A program made the position numbers and the translations under genes. Source: Verticillium longisporum (lineage: Eukaryota > Ascomycota > Sordariomycetes > Glomerellales > Plectosphaerellaceae). From it: a stretch of 64,000 nt of DNA. A model generated the notes under the pieces. That model did no database searches. It saw nothing but the letters and a program-made list of their open reading frames with translations, and was not told the origin of the DNA. The stretch is taken from positions 1,674,001 to 1,738,000 of the forward strand of contig JAETXT010000005.1 in NCBI GenBank assembly GCA_019188255.1, read 5' to 3'. Below are positions 55,958 to 64,000 of the stretch, piece by piece; position 1 is the first letter of the stretch, and every line of letters begins with the position of its first letter.

Positions 55958-58900
55958 TGGGCATCATCAGCTGCTTCACACAGGAATTCGCATGAAACCA
56001 AGTCGGGCGCGCACCTTCGGAAAAGAGATGGTTGGCGGGCAGCTGACAACTTACCCCAACCACAAACGAGCTCTCATGTGACCGTGTTCGGATAAGATAA
56101 GCCAACCTTCGACGACTGAGATGACTAGGTAGGTACTCTCCGTGCACAACCCTCGGACTCAGGCAAAATACTGAGTGCCTGATCAGGTGCACATGAAGCA
56201 TTCGAATCAGTAATCTCGGATTTTGCAAGTTACAGTCCGTCCGAAGGTGGGTCCCCCATGCTTTCTGCAATTGGGGCGCATCAAAGCTACTGACTGACGA
56301 CGTTACTCAGGTGTCTACGTCTTTCGGACTGATCCCCGAGGCAAGGCACTCTAGGATGCGACATGACGAGAGCCAATATTAAGAATGTCGAAGACATGCT
56401 CTTTAGTGTCAATAGACTCCATCGTCTGACTCGATTAGGCAAGCCAGCCGGCGGTGTTGTAGTACCATTCTAAAGCATAAACGTGACTATGCCATTTTCG
56501 ATGCTTCAGAGAAAGCGGAGGGCCTAGGATCAAAGCGAAAGCGAACGTGGGAGCCCGGAGTGGGAGCCGTTGACAGGGATTCTTTTCGCTGTCTTCGTGA
56601 ACATTCTTCATTTATTCAGCCAGGGGCTTGACAACACCGAGAAGCCACTCGTCCTTATCCTCTGTGATTCGCTTTACCATTCAATGAGGGTGGAGAGCGC
56701 TGCTGAACTCCGGTTCACAATGTGGGGTAGAAACATCATTTTCGAGGTGCATTGTAGGCTCGGTGCCCGCTGACAGTACCCACGAAGCTTTGCGCTGATG
56801 GATGAGATCGACGGATGTAAATTGAACACTGTCGTAGATGAATCTGGCGGCTATATTCATTGATAGAATCTCAGATCCAATAGCATTCCTTTGAGTCGAA
56901 ACATGGGCAAAACAAGCGCCAGGTATGGATGCAGGGTTAGCTACTTAAGGATCCTACGTAATCTCTTGGTCGGCCTCATCTCGTGCGAAAATGTCCATCC
57001 AGGTTCGAACTTAAATGAGCCTTAGCAACAAAAGAAACCAATAGACTCATGCTCTTGATGCCGCACATCACACCCTTGCGGCAAAGTTAAACCTTAAAGC
57101 CGCTGCCGCTGAACCACTTGATCATCAATCGAGAGTAAATGGCCCGAGGCTTTATTATGCGTGTAAGACTTAGCGTCCGTCATGGGTGGTCGAGTAGCCC
57201 CTGCAGCTGATCGTGAGAGAACCGCCTGCCGGCCAAGTTGCTTGCCTTTGATACCAATAGATTGGCCACGCAATCCGGTGCTGATGACGAAGCCGCTGTC
57301 TTGGACCTCCTTATTACCAAACGTTTGGTTGCCAGAAGACGATCAAGGTCTGTCATCTTGTAGTGCTCCATGGGTATCCCAAGATCGATACATGATCGGC
57401 TTGGATACAGCCTTCAAGGGCACAGACAGGGGATATCGGCAGTGCTGTGTTGAGCCGAAGGGGGTGAGAGGCCCATTCGTCAAATACCGAGTCAGGAAAA
57501 AAGGATGGCGTATAAGAGTGCTGATTCGTGTCGGCTTAGGCATGTCAACAGCTTGTCGCCTACCTGGCTGGTGTCTCCTCACCGACGTGGGAAAACCCCA
57601 CGCGAAATGATCACCAAATTGTTCTCGAGGCACTAATCGGCATTTCAATGATATCATCCAAGTCTGGACCGGGACTAGAACAAAGCCCGGCCGTAAATGT
57701 CAGCCCTTCAGCATGCTGAGACGTTCACACCAATTTCCAATCCTCAAAACGGCACCGAAGTTGGGGTCATTGTCTGCGGCTGTCGGCATCCGGATAGGAC
57801 GGCAACGACCTGGAGTAGCGAAGATGCCTTTTTCTTACTTTGAGATATCGAGCTGCCAGCTTCCTTCACAAGCTGGCTGTTAGAGTGTATCATTTTTCTT
57901 AGAGGTACAAAGTCAAATTTATGGATGTTCCTCAACAACGATACTATAGGCGTTTTGTGCCCTTCGGCACTTGCCGTCCAATGCAGGACTAGGAAGCGCA
58001 AGCTTCCTATTGCTCCCTCCAAAAGGTGGGCTCAGATTGCCCTGCCGCGAGACCCAAGTCAAGTTCTTCCTGGCTAGTCGCTTGCTCCGTATCTCACCCG
58101 CCGTTCCGAGTTGCATTCCGAGTTGCATCTGATTAATGATGGCTGTTTTTGGGACAAAAAGACCCATCGAGTTCAGGCCGTTATGTTAGAACATCATGAA
58201 GCCCCCGTCCGCGCACCAGCGCATAGTTATCTAGCCGGGGCAGAACTGCCGTGTTGAAGAGGTTTCTAAATACAGAAATAATATCCGCCGGCGTGAGCTC
58301 TCAAAACTGTACAGGAGCAGTCTTGATCCACATTGACCCGAAGAGGACTGACTGGCGCGATCTGGTATTTCCCCCAATCGCCCCTGTATGAATCACGCTC
58401 TCTTGAGCTGTGCGAGTTATTGATAACTCATTCTTTGAATAATGGCCCAAAAGTGTCATCATCCTTCGGAGCCCAGCTCTTTCCAGCTTGCTGCAGGTCA
58501 GGTCGGAGTTTTCCGAGAGGAAGATCAAGGATCTCCGTGATAGGGGTACTATCGTACTGCAGCTCGGCCTGAAGTAGCCCGGAAAGGAATTATGTATGCC
58601 TTGCTCGCTAATGGGAAAGTCAAATATCACAGCAATAGCGGTAAGACCGAGTAAAGCATCACACAACAACAAGATCGATGAACATGTGAGCCGAGATGGT
58701 GTTCACGTCACGTCGTTTACAATTTCCTCAGAGTCAGTGTGCTGAAAATTTTGTCCTATTCAGGAAGGCTGACGATAGTAGCAGGTCTAGTTGAGATACG
58801 AAGATAAAACAACAACCGGGAGAACCTGGGTGAAGGTCCATCTCATTGACCCCCACGACAACAGCTGAGAACTCAATGTAACTGTCACTCACATAGCCTC

Positions 58901-59404
58901 CGTTGGGGTTAGACTGCTACCTAGCTTGAATGTAGGTTTCCGTGTTTGACAGAAGAGGAAAGGGGGTAAGGCATGACCCGCCAGTGGCATGTCTTCGCGT
59001 GCGCACAAAATCATACTGTAAGATCATGGGATGTGTCAGGTGGCCCTGCGGAGCTACCAAGCAGGGGGTCGGTCAGGGGCTAAGGGTTACGAGAACGCCT
59101 ATATATAAGGACTGCGGAGGGCCCTCCAAGCTGCGGAGGGCCAGAATTCAGATGCATTCCGACCCCCGACCTATATTCTATTGCCTGCGGACCACGTGGA
59201 AGACCTCTTCACTCTGCTCCAAATCAAGCACTGACAGGATGCCTGATTCGCGCCGTGCTCTCGGTACATTCAGACGGCATGTATTAATTTCTCTGTAGGT
59301 GACCTACAACAGGGGGCACGACAGGGCTCGTGCTGCTGCAAGGTATCGCAGGCTTTCGACGAAAGTGTCGTCTCGAGACGTCCACCGAAGGCCACTATCC
59401 GGTC
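55958..59404. other. 3.4-kb gene-poor region
   Basis: Composition shifts toward AT relative to the left of the window. Frames are short (under 145 codons) and none is recognised. An AGGTAGGTACT word lies near 56126. It is the start of the accessory-looking end of the window. Confidence 0.45.
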
Positions 59405-59411
59405 TATAAAA
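59405..59411 (+). promoter_or_regulatory. TATA box of the secreted cysteine-rich protein gene
   Basis: TATAAAA lies about 160 bp before the ATG at 59568. A CT/AC-rich leader (59459-59510) and a leader intron follow. Confidence 0.5.
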
Positions 59412-59512
59412 GGCGACACAACTAACGTGCTGTTCTGGATCATGTTGTAACCATCATCATTCTCCTCTCCCAATATTTCTACATCATCAACTACTTACTC
59501 AACCAAAGAGAC

Positions 59513-59564
59513 GTAAGTTCAAGCACTGGTCATTAAGCCTTGGCAAAATTGACCATTTCCACAG
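59513..59564 (+). other. Leader (5' UTR) intron
   Basis: GTAAGTTC donor, TTGAC branch sequence (59549-59553) and CCACAG acceptor end three bases before the ATG at 59568. Placement is by splice consensus only. Confidence 0.55.
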
Positions 59565-59567
59565 ATC

Positions 59568-60761
59568 ATGAAGCTCATTACGGCGGCACTTGTATTTGCT
59601 GCACTGGCTCAGTTTATTGATGCTGCTAGAATTCATGTTTCCACCAGCGATCGCTTAATCGAAGTCAGCAACCTTAACCTTTTCGCGACAACCTGGAATA
59701 GGCTTAGGAATACCCAAAGATTCTGACCCATTGGGCACCCAGAAACTTAGCGTAAGAACCCAAAGCCCCAAAAACCCAATACTCTACTACCTATTTAGGT
59801 TTTTAGGCTAAAATAGGTTACCTAGAAAAAACCCTAAACCTAAATAGGTAATATAGCTTAGGTTATTTTAGGTCTTACTAAGATATATAATATAGTAATA
59901 TTATTATATACTTATTAGAGTACCTTATACCCTATTTAACGCCCTATTAATACGATATCCTTAGGGCTAAAATCGGGCACGGACTATATATAGACCCTAG
60001 CTTCTACCTAGAGAGAACCTATAGGCTATAATGGGCAACCTAGAAGGAACCTAGAAATTTCTATGGGTTTTTTAGGCTACTTATTTCAACCTATGGGTTC
60101 TCTCTAGGCAACCCAGAAAGCCTAAATATCCACTCCCCCACAATACCCAAACGAGACCATTTGGGTATTCCTAACCCTAACCTGGAAGGCAATTTATGAG
60201 GATCCCACCAATTTGCACCAAGTCTCAATCAGGGATGAAGAATTTTCAACTCAGAGCAAGCGTTGCCACTTCGACGATCACCCGGACCACAAAGTCACCG
60301 TACCAATTATCGGCAAGTGGAATGATGTCGACGGCAAGCACCTTCAAGTCCGAGATGCCATGGTCGAAGCTGCTTGGGAAACGGTCAAGAGAATCGCCGA
60401 AAAACACCAATATGAAGTTTACGTGGAATGCTGCGCCGACACTATTGCCGTGAATTGCAACAGATTTGGCGCGGCATGCGCGGACCGTGTTTGCAAATGT
60501 CCTGGAGAGGGGAGGTCCGCTAAATGCAACAAACTCCGACACGGACACCAAGTACCTGCGCTTATCTACGTCACTGCCGACACTGACGGATCGAACACTC
60601 AAAACAACGAGATTTTGATTGAGTTTTCGTCCGAAGCCGCGGAGAACAAGGGAGCTTGCGGCGCTCTTGACGACATCATTCAAGCTTTCAAGGGCTGGAT
60701 TTTCCCTCCCGTGATTGCAGACGTTGTTGGAATGGGTATTGAGCTTGGCTGTGGTAAATAA
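59568..60761 (+). pseudogene. Secreted cysteine-rich protein gene interrupted by a hAT-like element
   Basis: The 5' part (59568-59698) encodes a signal peptide (MKLITAALVFAALAQFIDAA) and 24 further residues. The frame then enters the inserted element and stops at 59724-59726, leaving a 52-residue product. The rest of the frame resumes after the element (60180-60761) and ends KGWIFPP, then GCGK. Without the element the gene would encode about 234 residues. The downstream half has nine cysteines (for example ECC, ACADRVCKCPG). I do not recognise the family; signal peptide, size and cysteines suggest a secreted effector-like protein. The TATA box, leader intron and otherwise undamaged frame suggest the insertion is recent, or that the element is removed or tolerated in some isolates. 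Confidence 0.75.
59699..60179. mobile_element. 481-bp non-autonomous hAT-like element with 8-bp target duplication
   Basis: Ends are TAGGCTTAGGAATACCCAAA on the left and, inverted, TAGGGTTAGGAATACCCAAA on the right, 19 of 20 identical. The flanks carry a perfect 8-bp direct repeat ACCTGGAA (59691-59698 and 60180-60187). An 8-bp duplication and TAGGG-type ends are hallmarks of hAT transposons. The interior is very AT-rich, full of CCTA/TAGG words that can fold back, and has no ORF. Confidence 0.88.
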
Positions 60762-61672
60762 GCTTCTCGCCAGACTTGACCAAGAATAAATGATCGGTCC
60801 AGCGGGCAAAGCAGATCTCCTACGGATGCTACACATGTGTCCATTTGAAGGTCATGAGGCAACCAGACCCCCCACGATCCTCAGGACGTCCAGCGCTGCT
60901 AGGCTTTGAGGCAGCTTTCTTTTCTCCAGAGCAATCTTAGTAATGTTCTGCTTCTTACCTTCTTACCTAGCTTACGAGCCCCTTCCTTAGAGCCAGAGCA
61001 TGACCAGATTTCACGAGGCTCGAGAGGTTGATAGACAAATGACGAAGTTCAAGATCCTTTGCTACCTTGGTTGATAATCTTGGTTAACATTCACATGTTT
61101 GTCAAGCATCTCAGGCTATAATTTAAACCTAGGTTTTGTGTGCGTCGATTTTCATGGCAATTCGTGCCTTGTTTTGGGCAATGAACGTGAGAAGGCCTCA
61201 CTCGTTCATATGTGTCATTAGCTCAAACTGACGTCCGATCAACTGCTTGTTCCCCAATTAAAGAAGCTATGCTCTCCTTGTCTCGTGCCTCTTCGGACAG
61301 TAACCAGGACCTTGGCCTCCCAGATAGACTTAACCCCCCCCTATAAAATAACTAAAGTATCTATTCCTAGCCTTTGAAATCGCAAAAATGATGGGCGTCA
61401 CCGCCTGAAGCATCCTTTATCAAGATCGCCGGCCAATGTGTATCAACGATCGCCAGCATCGTAACCTCAGATTACTATCAGGTAATATACAACGTCTTGA
61501 CGCTACAGTTCATTTTAGCTATAGAAAGATGCAAGCACATGGGGTAGGTCTCTTATCTCCGTGCGACAGCTTCCTCTAACTTACTGCTATATATATAGTA
61601 TAGGATAATCTTCATACTTGGCCAGGTCGCATCGACTCTATAGAGTTAATGTACTCATCAATGGGATGAGCG
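60762..61672. other. Intergenic, nothing recognised
   Basis: About 900 bp between the interrupted secreted-protein gene and the AT-rich relic. No coding sequence recognised; composition becomes AT-richer to the right. Confidence 0.5.
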
Positions 61673-64000
61673 TGTTATCTCTATTACGGGTTATACCCGG
61701 CTAAGCTACAAAGCTGAGGCTGCGCCTTAGCAGCTTATTCGTAGGTAGGCTCTTACGCGACTCCTTATTTTCCATTATAAAGGGGTATAAAGAGCTATTA
61801 TAGCATTCTTCTTATTCTTATTCTTTATCTAATAATAATATATTTAAGGCCTCGTCCTAGCGCAATGCTCGACGATTAGCCCCTTATATATTACTAGATT
61901 AATAATTAACTATAAATTATATTAGCCTCCCTCCCCTAGATAATAATGCAAACTTATAGTTATAGAGTAGCGACCTATTATAGGACGAAATAATTAATCG
62001 CTATATTAGATAGATAGTATAGGATAATATACGCCCCTTAAAAGCTATTATATATTAATAATAGCTATTAATAGAATAGAACTAAGAATATATAGAATAG
62101 CTATTAATAGTATTAAACCTATTAATCGTAATTAACCCCCTATTTATTAATAATCTATTAATTAGACCGACTATTTAAGCGATAATTATAAGGAAATACT
62201 TAGCCCTTCTTACGAAGTTTTCGGGAAAACGCTTAGAATATATAGTATAATCGTAATAGATATATAATAAGATTATACTAGATATAGATTACTATAGTAG
62301 TAATAGAGCTCTATAGTACTTTATTAATAGCTACTTAGACTAGTCTCCTTAATAAGTAATCGCTATATTCTACGTTTAAGGAGGGCTTAATAGGAGCTTT
62401 TTACTTAAAAGGTTTATATAATACCTCGATTAAAACTACCTTAACTTTAACGAAGCCCTCTATATAGCTATAAGACTATAAACGCTCTAATAGAGCGAAG
62501 GGGTACTATTTTTATAATTTATATTAAAGTTTAAAAGGCTTATTATACGAATAAGTAGATCGGGATAATCTAATAATATAAAGATTAATTATTTAATAAA
62601 CGCCCTAAACTAAGAGCTATCCTATTATTTAGTTATTATAGACCTACCCTAAGAATATATTAACTAGATTAAGAGAGTATTATAGATCTTAGGAAAACTC
62701 GATAATATAATAAGAGTTTATCGAGGACGTAGCTAGGGCGAAACTACTACTTCTATATAGCGAGATTATAATAAGAATATATATATATCTAATATTAATT
62801 AAATCGGGATTAAATAGGAGAAACGATTTATAAGGAAAGTATTAAACTAATATTAGGGGATTACCTAGGTCGGTAATCACTATATAGGATTTACCGATAT
62901 AGTAATTACCGGGGCTAGGATTCATAGCTCTCAAGAGTACGTAATTTATAGCTTACGTAATCGGTAAATTAGATAGGTATATCTAATTTACGTAGGTAGT
63001 AGTAATTTAGAGAGATAGAATTATTAATAAAATTATAACCCTTATATTACCTACCCTACCGATTTAGAGCTCTTAAGTATAATTAAAGTAATAAATTAGG
63101 GTTTATATAAATAATAAAGCCCTCTTAATACTAATTAGTATTACGTTTAATATAATATAGAATAGCTACAGCTAGAGAAGTTAAGATCGATCCTATAGAT
63201 AGTAAATTCGCTATATATAAGCTTATCGGTTATACTTTATAAGTAATCGTAAGAGTACTATTTACTTTAAGTACTTTAGGACTCTTATAAGAGCTTAGTA
63301 ATAGGGAAATCCCTTATTATATAATCTATAGGAGTACTATCTACTTCGAGTACCTTAGGACTCCTACGCCTAAGATTACTACTTAAGCTATATTACTAGC
63401 TATTAAACCCGATAAATAAAGCTCTATAGAATAGTTAATTAGCTATAATAGAGCTTTAATAAAATTAACGATAATAAGCTCCTCGGATTATAGTAATAGC
63501 TCCGTAATAGAGCTAGAGAGTACTAAAAAGATATAATAGGAGTTTAATAATATTCTAGAAGAACTTAATATATTATACTTAATATAGAAGGTTAAGAAGG
63601 GTCTCGATATTAACTTTATCGTTAATAGAGTAGAATTACGGTTCCCTCGATTATTAAATTTAGTATTTATAGATCTTAAAAGTACTTAGATCCTTAAAGC
63701 AATAAACGTATATAGGACTATAAAGGGAGTTTACCTCCTAGAGGCGTTTATTAAAGACTTCTAGGGCTAGATTAAAGAGGACTTTAACTCCTATAATATA
63801 ACGATTATTCGAGCGCTAAAGCTATATCTAATAGAGCGTAGGATCCCTCTTCTAGGAGTAGTAAACGCTAAGACATCGAAGAGACTAATCCTAATACTTT
63901 TATAGGAAGAGATACTTAATATAATAGAGTCGATTACTATTAATTAGGATTTAGTATTCTAAAGAATAGAGGAATAGCGAAATTAGTAGGACGATAAATA
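61673..64000 (+). mobile_element. RIP-mutated LTR-retrotransposon relic (gag region recognisable), runs off the window
   Basis: Strongly AT-rich, with CA and TG dinucleotides nearly absent while CG persists. That is the pattern of repeat-induced point mutation, not of simple AT bias. Read in the frame starting at 62581, a gag-like stretch appears with stops where Gln or Trp codons are expected: INALN-stop-ELSY, IDLP-stop-EY, stop-IKRVL-stop-ILGKLDN, RVYRGRS. A TGTTATCTC start near 61673 with a TATAAAG-type word at 61778-61797 could be the 5' LTR, but its ends are not proven. No intact ORF remains. Confidence 0.65.

Noticed and set aside
56995..57020. GGTTCGAAC word resembling a tRNA B box
   Set aside because: No T-stem pairing, no A box at the right distance and no acceptor stem. 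A GGTCGAACC word near 34673 (minus strand) fails in the same way.

Overview
This window is nuclear DNA of a filamentous ascomycete, most likely a Sordariomycete (possibly Hypocreales). The reasons are: short introns (about 50-118 bp) with GTRNGT donors and CTAAC/CTGAC branch sites; fungal-only families (DUF4360, DUF3716, HAM1-like, Hce2, BIM1-like); a Gpa1/CPG-1-type G-alpha; and AT-rich relics carrying the signature of repeat-induced point mutation (RIP). Protein identities come from reading the translations and recalling families; no database was searched.

Layout. 0-9 kb: 5' end of the trifunctional tryptophan gene (minus, cut by the window edge), divergent from NUP188, then TIM9 and an Smr-domain protein. 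9-14 kb: a long stretch with no credible gene, ending in the leader of a group I G-alpha gene (14.25-15.48 kb). 16.6-26 kb: a DUF3716/AT-hook/polyQ protein, CDC123, a 570-bp inverted-repeat element, CWC21, an NDUFAF2-like complex I assembly factor and a calponin-homology protein with a long coiled-coil tail. 26.9-33.9 kb: a four-exon protein with a STAND-type N-terminal region and an ankyrin-like segment, an Hce2-type secreted protein and a HAM1-like protein. 34-42 kb: mostly non-coding, with an APH-type kinase gene carrying an in-frame TAA and a decayed relative in opposite orientation. 42.7-56 kb: a GPI-type cell-wall protein, a BIM1-like membrane protein, DNA ligase IV, uracil phosphoribosyltransferase, a fluoride exporter, a secreted DUF4360 protein and a YdeI-family protein. 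56-64 kb: a gene-poor, accessory-looking end. It holds one secreted cysteine-rich protein gene interrupted by a 481-bp hAT-like element with a perfect 8-bp target duplication, then a RIP-destroyed retroelement.

The housekeeping genes are not an operon-like pathway. Several sit as divergent pairs sharing a short intergenic region (trpC/NUP188, CDC123/CWC21, NDUFAF2/calponin, FUR1/FEX, GPI protein/BIM1-like). The most notable points are the two short inverted-repeat elements (one in a shared promoter, one inside a gene), the APH gene/pseudogene pair, an apparent frameshift at the NUP188 start, and a GC-AG intron in the DUF4360 gene. I did not find a clearly new multi-gene system.
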